Made by a program: the position numbers and the translations under genes. The notes beneath the pieces were generated by a model, which did no database searches, was not told the DNA's origin, and saw only the letters and a program-made list of their open reading frames with translations. A DNA stretch of 64,000 nt from Marsupella aquatica. Its lineage: Eukaryota > Marchantiophyta. Numbering within the stretch: position 1 is the first letter of the stretch; each line of letters begins with the position of its first letter. Below, piece after piece: positions 1-12,290 of the stretch. The stretch spans positions 13,144,001-13,208,000 of the forward strand of contig OZ316899.1 of assembly GCA_973895155.1 (NCBI GenBank), in the 5' to 3' direction.

Positions 1-2698
1 TATCTGGCATCCACATTGGGCTCCTCAACAAAACATGGTACTGGCTGAGATGTTTGAATTTATTCTTTTGTTCAATGGCAGCAAAAATCTGCTTCATGTG
101 GTTAAATTCTCCACTGTGGACAACAGCCACATACCTATCATTGGACAGCATAGGCCTCATGACTCCAAAGAAATAATAAGGAAGTTTCTCCATCCAAACA
201 TTCCATTCTGGCACCTTCACATCAGTAACACGAGGCCTTAGTCTTGTAGGAAGAGCAATGAACCCAATATGGGCACTTGTCCCAGCGTAAGGCTTGCCAT
301 TGATTCTAAGTGGATTTGGATGTTCTGAAGAACTCAAAATCTCACTCAGCCAGCGGTCCCCCTCCCCCATCCACAAAGGTCAAACTCTCTTCAAAGCAAT
401 TGAGTCTGCTGTGAAACGCAAATTACTCCTGGCAAAGAAATGCTGATTCCCATCCAGTTGAAGTCCACAAATCCTCATCACACCCTCACTGATCTACCCT
501 TCCTCATCTTCTGAATCTAAGAGTACTGGAACCTTTTTCTTCCTCTTAAGCTTATCACCAATCGGTTTCGTCACAATCTCAAAATCCAGAGATTCAGGTT
601 CAATGGGATCCTGTCGCCCACTATTCTGCACTGTTTGGACACTCTCTGAACCAGTCTATCTTCTCTTTTCTGGGCAACAAACAAGAACCAAAAACCTCAG
701 AAAACAAGAATTTGCAAAGAAAGGATTGAACATTAGAGGCCGATTGAGAGTTAAACTGATGAACAAACTTACTTCTCCTGCTGGAAACCTGAGAGGTGTC
801 TTTTGACACCTCCTTCACAACATCCTTCTTCAATTTCCTTGAGCTGCTTCTATCAACAATTGGTGCAACACCAAGGCAAGCCTGCTCCATCGCCTCACAC
901 CCGGCTTGCACTGCTTTGGGGCTGGGCATTTTTGATTCAGAAATATAAAACTTTGGGACTAACACACGGTTTATCTTTTGCAAAGCAAGCTTCTTTGTGC
1001 CATCAAATGTCAGTGACCAATTCTTTGAATCTAAGGACCGTGGATAGTGTAAAACCTCCCATTCACTCAACTTCCGGAGTGGCTCAACGTCTTCACAAGG
1101 GTACATTGAGTAGTCACCACATTTATTTTTCCCAATTGTCAGTCACATATTTGGCCCACTGGGAGAAACACGTGGGGTAACACCACCAGAATGCTCTATT
1201 GGCCACCTCCTGGTCAACAAAAAATTGGTATACATATCTTTTTGCCCTTCTCCAAAATGCGACAATATCTATCTTTTCCCCAACTTTTGGGGCCCAAATG
1301 CTCTTGAAAAACCTGAATTTAACTCGCTGCAAAAAGTCCTCAAACTCATCACAAATATCAAGAACAAGTGATGCCTTGTTCTTCTCTGAGTCACTGAGAA
1401 TCACCTCTGAGACAGCTTTGGACAAAAGAGATCTAGCAATCGACTCTACTTGTTCCCACATAGCCCACCTATGCAGCCAGAGTTTAGTCTCACTATCTGA
1501 GAATTGCCCAAGATGGAAATATTGCTTTTGTAGCTCGGGCTTGCACTACGCTTTGAGTAGATTACAACGTAGCAGTGGGCTGAGAGATGTTACCCCGGTG
1601 AAAAGCCTTGCTCGATCAAGACCACATGAGGCATTGCCTCTCCCTTTGTCATCAGTCTCACAGTACGTAGTTGTGCATCTCCACACATTTCTAAAAGAAA
1701 TCCCTGAATTTGGGATTGAGAAGAGGAGCAATTTTTGGAACTTTAACATTCCAACCAGATAGCTACTCTTTCATCATTTCTCGCAGAGCAATGTTCTTTG
1801 CAGCTTTTGACAATGGTTCTCCAAGGTCCTCCTTGAGAGCAAACTTCTTCTGCAAATCCGTAGTCTGGGAAGCTATATTTGCAACTGAAAGAATGTAAAT
1901 ACAAGCATCTAGGGTCATATTTTTTTAATACAAGAAGGGTTTATTCACATTTTGCATCTTTTGTTGGAACAACTTGAAATTTTCTAGATCAATCAAATCC
2001 TTGTAGACCGACAAGTCTGTGTTCAGTATCTTTTGGACACAATCTGCTTCAAGGACCCATGAATTCTCAACGTGGCATTGAGTGAGCCTGCCAATGAACA
2101 AAAGTATCAAAGATGTTTTGATTACAAATCAGAGATAAGGGAAACCCAAAATGTGAAGTAACAGACATCATTGAATCAATAAGAACAAATCCGATGCTCA
2201 CCGATTCAGGGCATGCATTGCAGATTCAATCTGCACAAATGTGTCTTTCTCCCCTTTGAAAATCTTGGTGACAACACGAGGGTGATATTTGATATCATGT
2301 GGATTCTCAATGGCAAGCAGATTCCACGAGTACAAACAATTACCATCAAAAATACAAAACATTTTGTCCTTCAGCACTACAAAGTCTGGATGAGAATCGC
2401 ACTCTCTCTCAAAATCTTCATTCTGCAACGCCCATATTGGATCCTAGCCCATTCAAATGGTGTCATTGATGAACTGAATGTCACCATTCTCACTCGTCAT
2501 CTGAACATAAAACCTGGGCGAGTCCTCAATGTAACCTTGAGCTCAAAATTCATTCTTGAGGGTTTTGATTGCATTGGAGTCTACAATGACCTCACAAGTT
2601 GCATGTTTTGCATCCTACGCAGTGGAATTTGGGGGGGAACAAGCGAATACCCAAATTCATTCGGCCCAAAGTGGTAGAGGTGATGGTTGATCACCATG
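1..2698 (-). pseudogene. E', decayed ParB-like / methyltransferase-like gene of TE0
   Basis: Read on the minus strand, pieces in different frames match gene E (8705-12198) in order. The start region is near 2698. The ParB-like block at about 2600-2200 has two in-frame stops. An intron runs from about 2202 to 2097 at the same place as E intron 1. The middle region spans about 2090-1120, the block after the E nonsense codon is at 1106-621, and the methyltransferase-like part is at about 370-1. The E motif GNHRLYSW is here GNCLYSW, one residue shorter and without the His-Arg pair, so the ParB-type box is damaged. The 3' end lies outside the window. This paralogue is useful because it shows which E breaks are secondary: E' reads through the position of the E stop at 10286. 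Confidence 0.65.
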
Positions 2699-3104
2699 GA
2701 GAACAGTTCTGACTTAGAAGAGTCCATCGATGGTGGCAAAATCTCCATTGGATCAACAAGTTTCCTTCAATGAGGAGTCTTCAAACCCGAAGCTAGTGCC
2801 TTGTTGGTAGTTGAAGACCTTGTCTCTTGACGCTAAGAAGCTACTGGCTGCAAATCTTGAGAAGAGATATACCCTGGTGATGCAAAATATGCCATCGGCT
2901 GATAAAGAAAACGGAAGGGAGTAACACACAAACGAAGCGTTGCAGTGGGTACAATGACTTCTAATTGGTATCCAAAGTAAGATTAGAGGGAGTATCCAAA
3001 GTCTCATTAGAGAGAGTATCCAAAGTAAAAATGGAGGAGGACGACCGAGATTAGCGAAGGACCAAGATGGGAATCCAAAGTTGGATTAGCGGGAGAATCC
3101 TAAG
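1..3104. mobile_element. TE0, left part of an older transposon split by TE1
   Basis: This segment carries the minus-strand gene E'. The plus-strand gene F' lies at 15720-17014. In TE1 the homologous pair is also divergent, with the F-type gene on one side and the E-type gene on the other. E' and F' therefore read as the two halves of one inverted copy whose central spacer was opened by TE1. The 8-bp duplication ATCCTAAG at 3097-3104 and 14238-14245 marks the insertion point. The outer end of TE0 on this side lies beyond the window start. The pairing of E' with F' is inferred from gene order and the TE1 boundaries. Confidence 0.6.
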
Positions 3105-3190
3105 GGGCATGGCCACCGAGACAGGAAATAGCAAACCAGGAATTCTGTTAACAGCAAAACAGTTTCTGGTACCAGGAAACTCATTAGGTT
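3105..3190 (+). repeat. TE1 left terminal inverted repeat
   Basis: Begins GGGCATGGCCACCGAGACAG and continues into CAGGAAATAGCAAACCAGG-like repeats. It resembles the left ends of the two small derivatives at 14546 and 26199 and, inverted, the right end at about 14150-14237. Confidence 0.6.
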
Positions 3191-3519
3191 TTAGGGTCAT
3201 TTTACGGTCCCAAGGATAGACATGGTAGCCAAGATTTGTTGTACAAATTACCCGCTAGTTCTGACTATAATAGTACTGACAATATGCGTGAGTCAATACT
3301 GTGGGCAGGACTGTGGGTCCCACCCTAATAAAAATAATCAGATGAGCCTCATTTAAAAAAAATGTACATCTTCAAAAATATTGCCATCATATTTACATTA
3401 ATATATTATACCGATGGGCTTTAACCAAAACTAAATGAAATAGTAACGCCTTCAAGCTCCGTATATTCCAACATGACATACAACATAAAGTTTATGAGTG
3501 GAGTGTCATCAGAGTATAG

Positions 3520-3670
3520 TAGCGTTTGGCGCTACCCATATTATATTTCCATGTATCAATCTTGCCTTAGAGTCAGGAAACAAACATACAGTGTATTATA
3601 CAATCTGAAACACATTGGACCACCCAAATATGTTTGAATGAGGACCAATTCAAAGTAGCGCCCGACACTA
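3520..3670. repeat. Palindromes 1 and 2 of TE1
   Basis: TAGCGTTTGGCGCTA at 3520-3534 and TAGCGCCCGACACTA at 3656-3670. Both lie in the non-coding stretch 3191-3791, between the left inverted repeat and the 3' end of gene F. No coding signal was seen in that stretch. Confidence 0.8.
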
Positions 3671-3791
3671 ACCAGAGTCAGAATAAAAAATTGACCAATA
3701 TGTTATGGAAATGCAAAGAGGGTTTGGTATAATTAAAAAAGGAAATAAAACTTGCATATGCGACAAACAAGATAGGAGCCGTTCAACGTTC

Positions 3792-6700
3792 CTAAATATC
3801 TCCCCTATAAATCCAGAGCATTCTGTCGTGCAAGAATGAGCCTAACTCCCCCATAGTGAGAATTGGCTGACTAGCCAGTGTTGAATCCACGACATCAAGT
3901 TTGAGGACGTTGGTATACACCCAGTATAGGTGCTTGCAAGGCATGTAGGGTCTTCCATGGGAATGGCGACGATAGAAGTCCTCACAAGAACAACACGGGA
4001 AAATGCAAATTTGCACCCAGTACGTCTTCGTTGTTCGGAGTTTCTCATGGGTTTGGATTTGAAATTGTTTTCCCCAAGAGTTCCCGTTGGAAACATCGCA
4101 CTGCCAAATTAGGGTCATGGGCTCCTTGCTGGCAGATTCAATTCTCGTGTAGTGACCTTGTGAAAGATTTGATCGTGGGATTGTATTCTTCCCATTTCTA
4201 CTCCAAAGGCGAATATTTGGCTCTAGGAGATTGATTTTCTCAGGGAAAACATTTACATTGATTTGCAACTCAAACGGAGATGGAACATGCTGAGTTCCGG
4301 CCTCACAATCGATTTCAACCCCTTTCTCGATCAAGAATTGGACTTATGCTTCAGAAAGGTTAGTCCCTTTCAGAACAGGAAGCGTATAGGGAAATGGTGG
4401 AAGATTCACGACATTACAACGTGGCCGGCTCTTATAGCAAGCATTGTTGGCACAAAACCAAATCATTTCAGGATGAGGTTCTCCCCTGAATATACGATGA
4501 CCTTTCACAACAATGCCAACTACTCCATCTGTTGACGGGTACCCAACCTTTTTCAAACGATTGCGGCATTCATCTCGATCTGATCTCCCACCCAACGATC
4601 CATTACATTGAGGGCCTGCTCCATGTTTGGTTGTTCTTCGTAGGTGCCATTCACCAGGTTGGACATCCGTCTCCAACACTAACGATTGATGTAAAGGCCG
4701 TTCACAAGTGGGAGGTGCAGTTCGCGGATCCAAACAAGACCTGGTGGTTCTCCTCCAAGGTGGAGTAGTCCAATCAATGTCTTCTCCGATATCACTATCA
4801 GATATATCCACCACAACATTCTCACAGACAGGAGAAGTTTGCGCAACAGGGGAGAACTCCTCCCTATTCAATTTTTTTCTCTTCATACCACAAGTATTTG
4901 GCAATGTTACCAGAATAGTGTCATGCCGATGGGAGTCTTGTGCAGAGACGTTCCCTATGGCTCGCCCTTTCCTCTTCATGGACTTTGTGATAACATCCCC
5001 ATTCAGTGGGGCATTCCTTTCCAAGTTGAATTCAGCCGCACCGGAAAGGAGCATATTAGAAGCATCTTGGAAAATTTTGGAAGAACCAGCTTGATCTGCA
5101 TAATGGAATGCCAATTCCCATATCGTAGGCCCCTTACCACGATTTAGCCCCCTCCGATAGGCTGTATATGCCACAACTTGCGACAATGCTTTGTTTTGAT
5201 CCATCTCACAAGCTTCGAATAGACCAGCTTTCTTCTTTGTTTGCCAAGCTTTCATTATAGAATGGACCGCTTCCAAAGTTGTACAGTTGGGAATCATAGC
5301 ACTTTCTTTGACACTTTTGTCCTGGATTCAACATAGGAGCTATATTAAGGAAATGTGTCTTTGAAACCATATTACATAAAGCAATATCCGGACAACGTCA
5401 ACTATGATTACGAGTCACATTATCATATTATAAAGCTTTGAGTAAACTAGCGCCAAGCGCTACCATGAATATGATCAAAATAATTTCACAAATACAAAGG
5501 AATAACGGTCTTGGGTAATCCTAAGAATGACTTAGTAATGCTAGCGCCGAGCGCTGGTATTAATGTCAATTGTGAGGAACAAATATGATTAAGAAACTCA
5601 CCAGACAAATAAAATCTCCCCATTGACGCCATCGGACAACCCACCACGAAAGCCAGCCTTGGAGCATCTAAAGTTTTCCTAGAACACAGTTCCCGGATCT
5701 CCACCATAAATCAATATCCCTTGAAATCATGTACGCTCCAACAAAAGTTGAATCATTCCTTAAGGAGTCCCACAACTTGCAGTGCTCCTCTCGTTTCCCC
5801 TCCAGGACTCCTTCAACGGAGTGTCGATGAAACGATTGATAAAAGTGAAACGCATCGGATCGCTCCTTTTTGGGGTTAGGATGACCACCAAAAAAGACAT
5901 TCCAAACGGCGTTCCATCCAACTTGAGCATTGTCAGCCATGAATCCATGGATCACTACATCATCCAACCCATTCTCACGGAAAACCTCAATCATCAATTT
6001 CCAAGCTTTTTCCAAGGACTCAGTACCTTCCGCTTTCAACTCACAAGTGAAAATTGTGCAAAGAGCTCAATAGTTGTGATTGTAAACGTGAGCACTAAAT
6101 GTAATCCACTCTGTTGTCAGCCTCCTCATGACATCAAAACTTACCCAGGCCCCTTTGAGTCTACCTCCAGGTTGCATTTGGTGCAACAAATCCACACCAG
6201 ATCCATGTCCCTTTACCGTCATTTTAAAAATATGAGGTCTGTCCTCCTTACGTCCTTGACCAGGGAGCATGTATTGTTGTAAAAAGGGAAAGTTGATACA
6301 TTTCTGCATTTCAACTAGAAACTCTAACTCGCCCTTACCTTTTTGATCTTGCCAAACACTGCGAAAGAGAGATGCAAACTTTTGAGGGGAAGAAACTACC
6401 ATCAATGACTCCCAAATTTCTTTCTCCCCCAATTCCTCTATATCATTGTTAGACACACAGAGAGCCTTTTGCAAAGACCCAGTTATGGCATTCTTTAGAC
6501 CCGACAGTGTGGCAGACGGCGTTGCCTCGTGTTGTTTCTTGATAATGTCTTGCGCAATCTTCTCTGCACCACGGGAAAAAACTTTTCGAGAGGGATGTGC
6601 ATGTGTTCCAACATGCATAGCGAGACGTGACATGTGACTACAGGTATCCAAGTCTACAAGTAACTGCGGGTACATATAAAACAACGTTGCAGTGCAAGCT

Positions 6701-7610
6701 TCGTTACAAAAGGGCAGTTGTTGGCAGTAATGACATACTACCCCACCATCCTCAATAATCTTTCCTACGCAATGTGGCCCAGCAAGCTTGGGCGTACCAT
6801 CCCAAGCCTTCGAATTCCTTCTTTTCTTCCGCAAAAGATACTCACATTTCTGGTTTCGACATTCAAGTGATCCTATGCATGTGACTTAACTTTTCCAAAT
6901 TCCCACAACTTCTTGGGTTGCACATTCGTAGAAGTTGGAAAGATCCGAGTCCAGAAGTAGCAGTCTTTAGGCCAATCCATATCGCGGAGCCTAGAACCTT
7001 TTGATAGCAATCCTTCCGCGGGTGGCAGTTCAAACACAATATTTCCATTGTATTTGCTAGGAAGACAATTCACCTGCTCATGCCTAAAATCACCAGTCCA
7101 AATAAACCGCGAAAGTTCACTATGACCAGTAGATTTAAGAATTGCATCCATTGCACTCCGACGGTAAACAACACTCGCCAGTGATGGCTGGCTTGAAATG
7201 GTCCCTTCTGCCTTGATACAAATCTCTGGCGAGGGCGACTTTTGCAACACTGGAGCCAATATATCCTCATCATCACTGTCAGAAATGTGAATCACAGCTG
7301 GAAGTTTTCCACCTTTCTCGACAGAAATTAAAGCCGATCAAAGAATTATTGAGTATCTAATCCCAACATTTAGGTGCCAAAATCTAATTCCATCGTCAAC
7401 ATCAAACATTGTTGATCCTTTCTCATCAACAGAATTGTGCTCAGGATTGATCAAAATAATATCATTCAGAGAAATGTCAAATCTTCCACAAAGATAACTC
7501 TCACTAATCTGTTTGTAAGTATCGGATAAACCAACTGGGATGCTAACAATGTCCCCAGTATCCGGACGAACAATCACAACTGATGTAGACATAGTGGGAC
7601 AATGTTGCAA
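3792..7610 (-). pseudogene. F, Mutator-like transposase with SWIM zinc finger, inactivated
   Basis: The parts in order are an N-terminal 90-residue segment (7610-7338), a linker containing DSDDEDIL (7295-6873), a Cys/His-rich segment (6834 down, CHYC, several His), the DDE-type core (6834-5668), and a C-terminal region (5321-3792) ending in a SWIM finger. The SWIM finger reads CSCEDF, then 11 residues, then CKHLYWVY. In the core I see FDVMRR, then FMADNAQ about 80 residues later, then DAFHFYQ. This spacing recalls the first Asp, second Asp and the CxxH-like block of MULE transposases. An intron runs 5601-5322 (GTGAGT donor, AG acceptor). In-frame TGA codons at 7338-7340 and 6067-6069 and a frameshift near 6880 break it. 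The family would cut and paste DNA at terminal repeats; this copy is not expected to be active. Confidence 0.65.
5322..5601 (-). other. Intron of F carrying two palindromes
   Basis: On the minus strand the donor is GTGAGT at 5601-5596 and the acceptor AG at 5323-5322. The frame continues across the join. It contains TAGCGCCAAGCGCTA (5448-5462) and TAGCGCCGAGCGCTG (5542-5556). Confidence 0.6.
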
Positions 7611-8704
7611 AATGAATCAACCACCAAAAAAAACGTGGGGAGGAAAGGAATTACATTACTTCATATAAGTGAAGAGAACTCAATTCGCTGTTGATGAACT
7701 TATCGTTTGCAAACGACAAAATGGGTACTAGTCGTTACGGGAATGCAAATAAATGTCATTTGTCATTTTGCCAACGACACTTATTATCAGTAACATAGGT
7801 TATGTCACTTAAATCGTATGAAAACATTTAGTAGCGCCCGGCACTACTAAAAGACAAGGGTTTGATTCACTATATTTGTCCCAATGTTTACCGATGAAAC
7901 CCTTGCAAAGCAATGATTCATTTACCTATTTTGTACTAGCGCCAGGCGCTATCATTCCCCAATTTTATCAAAAACCTGGAATTTCCAAATCAAATACTTT
8001 TATTTAGTTAAAACGTGTGAATTTGAGGAAACTTAACATTGGTGACTCTAATGGGATGTTTTAAAGTTAAATAGCGCCCGGTGCTGGCATCATCTTTACA
8101 ATTTGACCACCGTGAAAGACATGTTATGATGTTATGGAATCAATAGCGCCCGGCGCTAGTATCACATAATCATTCATTCAAACATCCAACGGTTAGATTT
8201 AACGGTAACAAAACCAGCGTACCGATCACTCTTGATGGTTCCCCGTCAGATCTTATCAACGGAAGAGGGAATGAGCTCAGCTCGACTGTCCAACCAGTAT
8301 TGACCACTTGTCCATGATTCGATTGGTTGGTCATTTTCACTATTGTGTGTGTCGTACCTCTTAACAAGGCACGGACGACACTCCGCTGGTCATGTTTTAA
8401 AGGTGTGAGATGTACACTATGTGTACGGTAATCTTGTTAGGAGCGTGAGTGTAGAGAGTACCGCCTCTAGTATTTGGGCCCTCCACGATGCAACCTTCAA
8501 GCGCCCCAAGCTCTCTAGGAGAGTATACTATAGTTCCTGACCGAGATCGAGGTCAGTGCGAGTCCACCGAATCTTCATTTTCTGGGTCTGTCTACTCCCG
8601 TTGAGTAACAAGGTCAAGCGGAGCAATCCCGTCTTCGAACACTTTGCTGCCATTTCCAAAGCCAAGGAGGGGGAGAATGGATACGGATACTGATCGATTT
8701 TGCG
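7611..8704. promoter_or_regulatory. Shared upstream region of F and E with four palindromes
   Basis: This stretch lies between the starts of the divergent genes F and E and shows no coding frame. It holds palindromes at 7832-7846 (TAGCGCCCGGCACTA), 7937-7951 (TAGCGCCAGGCGCTA), 8072-8086 (TAGCGCCCGGTGCTG) and 8144-8158 (the perfect form TAGCGCCCGGCGCTA). The spacing between neighbouring centres is about 105, 135 and 72 bp. A bidirectional promoter role is inferred from position only. Confidence 0.45.
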
Positions 8705-9245
8705 ATGGGAGAAGGAAGCAAGGTTGGATTAAGGATGGACGATCCAAAAATCAAACACATCATGTCGTTTGGTAAAGATTTTTGTGGGCATGAGAAGGAA
8801 CCGCCACGGATCCCGCTTTGTCGCTTGCTTCACATGGAGGTGGTCCAAACTTTGCAGAAGGAAAGTGCTTCCATTGAGAAATTAAAGGACTCGTTCCAAA
8901 GCAGTGGATACAATCCAAGGATTGGGATGTGCTTCTTTGTCCAGCCAACCAATTCAGAAGGTGTGGAGAAAATATGTACTCTAGAGATAAGGGAGGGTTG
9001 TGACGCCATTTGGGTTGCAGAGAATGAGAAGTTTGAATTGGAATGCGAGGCCAATCCAGCTTCCATGACCTGAAAGACAAAATGTTTTGCGTTTTTTATG
9101 GGAATCACCGGCTTTACTCTTGGACAATCGTCACCAAGGAGAATCCCGACAACGTCAAGTATCACCCAAGAGTCCTTTGTACGATTTTCAAGGGAGACAA
9201 AGCTTCCCAAATTCAGATCGAGGCGGCGATGCACACAGTGAACCA

Positions 9246-9384
9246 GTAAGAATTTCTTCATAAACTTTGATTTTATTCATTTCCCTTTTCTAGTTCCTCA
9301 TTGCAAAAACCAATTTGAATTGAGCATTTGGTATTACTATTTTTGCTAGCGCCCGGCACTGCTAATCACCTCCACTGATCGTAG
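9246..9384 (+). other. E intron 1 with one palindrome
   Basis: The donor is GTAAGA and the acceptor GATCGTAG. The palindrome TAGCGCCCGGCACTG is at 9347-9361. The paralogue E' has an intron at the same codon (about 2202-2097) without any palindrome. Confidence 0.65.
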
Positions 9385-10715
9385 GTTAGGGCAGGCCGTA
9401 GTCAAACCATGGTGGATCTTGGATGCTGACAAAATACGCAGGATTCTCTCGCACAATTTGGAGCACTACAAGTCAATTATAGATAGTGCCAATTTTGCAA
9501 AATTTGAGTACATTAAACTCAAAATGCAAAAGCATTCATGGTACACCAAAAAGATGCCTCTTGAAGCTCTTGTGTACATTTTGTGCGAAAACAAAATAAA
9601 ATCTTACACAAACAAGTTCAAGATGGACATGGCATTGGCTGCAAGTCAAGGCAATCCATGGGCACAAGATGACATTGCAAAGAGGCATGCACTAATGATG
9701 AAAGAGGCCACAAAGGATTGGTCAACGAAAACATCCAAGATAACTCCTCTCCTTAGCCCTGAGTTTGAAGATTTCTTTAGCACTTGTGCAGAGATGTACG
9801 TACTAATAGAGCAGAACAAGTGCGAGAAGAAACCAGACAGTGTTTTCTGCACTATGGATCGTGCCAGGTTATTCATAGCAGTTTCCGCTCTTGACCCAAA
9901 ACTTAGGTGTACTTTGCTTGTGGCTCACTATACCCCAGAATTGCGAAAACAATTCTACCACCCTGCAAGCGTGAACAATGATCCAATCAAGCAGTGGTGT
10001 CACACTTGGCAGACCTGGAACACCGTCAAGGGGATTGCGATTGGGATGTTACAATCGACACTTTTGGCTGCCATTGACATGCTACCCGTCGATTGGCTTG
10101 CTCAGTCAAAGTGTGATTCCATCAAATGTCTGATTGATATTATTTGCGGTGATTTTAGAAAGTTTAGTGACCTTGTCAAGGCAAAGTTCTTCAACATGTT
10201 GTGGCCTTCAAAATATCCGGATAAGGAGGTGTACACCAAAAAAATTCAGAAAAGAGCAAAGAGGTATTTGTATCGTTTCTATATCTAGATGGAGATTCAT
10301 TCCCCTGAATCATTGTGGGCGTATCCAGCTGCATTTCACAAATGGATTGTGGCAAAGGAGGGAGATCAGGTTGGGGAATTGTATTCAATGTATCCAGCAG
10401 AGGGAAAATTCCCACCACGCACAATGACCAAATGGGAAAGAACCCACTGCCCTTGGTATCTTGACACAGACAAGTGGGATTCACCTTTCGAAACAGAGAA
10501 GGATTGGTTTCAAAAATTGGCAAAGTCTCAGATTCCTCCAAAGATTGTCTCTGAGATGAAGCAAGGACTTCTTGGGGAGGTTGACAAGTCTGGAACAGAA
10601 TTACAAAAGATCTGCGAGATAGTCATTGTTCATGTCGATAGATGCCGGAAGCCTCGTGGGAAGGTTAAAGTTGACACTGCTATGCCAAGTGCGTCAACTC
10701 GATCTGGGAGGAAAT

Positions 10716-10833
10716 GTAGGTTTTCTCTATCATCTTTCTGCAGATTTGTGCTAGCGCCCGGCGCTACTATTGTGTGATTCCCTTTTCCGTCAAGTAATTC
10801 ACTAATTATGTAGTTGTTGAACTCTTACCTCAG
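10716..10833 (+). other. E intron 2 with one perfect palindrome
   Basis: The donor is GTAGGT and the acceptor ACCTCAG. TAGCGCCCGGCGCTA lies at 10752-10766. Confidence 0.6.
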
Positions 10834-11528
10834 GTCAGAAGAAATCGGGCATGATAGATGATACCAAGGTTACGCCAGAAGGCTCTGAAGCAAATACTAG
10901 TACTTTACCAGATCCACTTACCCCTATGAATTTGGGGAAATCGACCGAACCTATCGATGCAACCAGCACAAAGAAAAAGAATAAGAAGACGCGTGAGGCT
11001 GGCATTCGGAAAGAGATAGTCTATCTGCCATGGGACTTCAGAGGGATGTTGGGAATTTTAAATCCAGAGCATCTCGGCATTGTTTAGTTAAGTCCAGCGT
11101 TACTGAATTTTATGATAGTGTTTTTAATAAGGAAGAGAAGCCAGATTGGGTTACTGATGCCGAGAAGTGGGTTAAAGACCTCGTCAAATCAGGATGCTGT
11201 CCAAAGGGAGTCGTGAGGGGTGGGAAGGAAAGGCCTTTTGGTGTTGACGCTGGTTTCATCTATCTACCAACTGGGTTGAAGCCAACGTTGCTCGACCGGA
11301 AAGTTCCAAAATGGAACATTCCTGACTACACCATAGCTCAATCTTTTTTCCGAGCGATGGATCCTTTCTTGGCTGATGATGGAATGATTGCAATCCTCCA
11401 TACGGGGGGATTATGATCAGATTTTGCAAGTCATCTCAGCGTGTCAAGAGTCAAAGAAATTCTAGTGTCTCTCGACATATAATGTGGTGATGGGGTTCCC
11501 TATGTACCGGGCCAAGTCCGATGTTCAG

Positions 11529-11619
11529 GTAAATACACAAACATTACTGAAACTTTTGCTAGCGCCTGGCGCTGTTAATCTCTCTGGATCTGAACCTGAC
11601 ATTATTTTGTTCATTTCAG
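11529..11619 (+). other. E intron 3 with one palindrome
   Basis: The donor is GTAAATAC and the acceptor TTCATTTCAG. TAGCGCCTGGCGCTG lies at 11560-11574. Confidence 0.6.
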
Positions 11620-12290
11620 GTATTCACTTTGCGATTATATATTTTTTCTCGAATCTTGTCAAAAGTGAAAGTCCCCAAGGACCCAAAGTTCAGGCCCCTA
11701 TCAAAAACCGAGGATCCCTCTAGCACAAATCTGATAGGACTTCCGTTTGCGAAGGTGGATACTAGTCCAGAGCTTGATTTTGCCGGAAATGCCAGACTCC
11801 ATCCTGGATTTATGCAATCGGTACTTGAGTTAATTATGTGCCCAAGAGATATTGTTTTTGATTGGGCTGTAGGTTCCGGGAGTACTTTTGTGGTCGGGGA
11901 CTATTGTGGCCGATTTGTTCTTGGGGTGGAAAACAGGAAGGAGTTCATTGAAACACCCTCAAGGATATTTTTGGGTCTTCTAACTCCAAAAGTTCCTCCA
12001 ATAATAGCTCCTCCCACAAATGTGGTTGTGAAGAGGAAGAGAGACAAGCTTAGATCAGTACTGAATTTTGATTCCGACGATGAAGAGGATGCGGAGGAAG
12101 GGGAGGAAGAGCCGGATTCTGTCATTCCTATAGGATCTCAAACTGGAGACGATCACAAATTTGATGAAGGTAGCGACAGCGAAGATTCTTTTGAGTAATG
12201 CTTGTAAGCTTCCTGTCAAGCTCCCTCATCCGGAATTCACTCTTTGCTTTTGCTTTCCAATCCTTTTTTAAATATTAATATTGTCAGAAA

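Larger units (their letters stand above)
8705..12198 (+). pseudogene. E, ParB-like domain fused to a methyltransferase-like domain, inactivated
   Basis: The N-terminal exon (8705-9245) has the layout of a ParB/sulfiredoxin-type domain: IPLCRLL, then ASIEKLKDSFQSSGYNP, then FYGNHRLYSW, which resembles the GxHRxxA box. The middle region (9385-10715) is unrecognised. The C-terminal part (about 11090-12000) has AMDPFLADDGMIAILHTG and, further on, FDWAVGSGST followed by GRFVLGVEN. This is the FxGxG-type cofactor motif and order of beta-class amino-methyltransferases. The usual DPPY motif is not visible; the place reads IYLPTG. An acidic tail follows. Introns are 9246-9384, 10716-10833 and 11529-11619. 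Breaks include a frameshift near 9058, TAG at 10286-10288 (the paralogue reads through), a frameshift near 11085, a frameshift in the G run near 11405, and TAG at 11463-11465. The function is inferred: a DNA-binding or DNA-modifying accessory protein of the transposon. Confidence 0.55.

Noticed and set aside
1199-1762. Long open frame on the plus strand opposite E'
   Set aside because: It runs antisense to sequence that aligns with gene E, and the product shows no motif of its own.
10286-10288. The stop in E as a true gene end with a new gene starting at 10289
   Set aside because: The frame is the same on both sides and the paralogue E' aligns without a break through this point.
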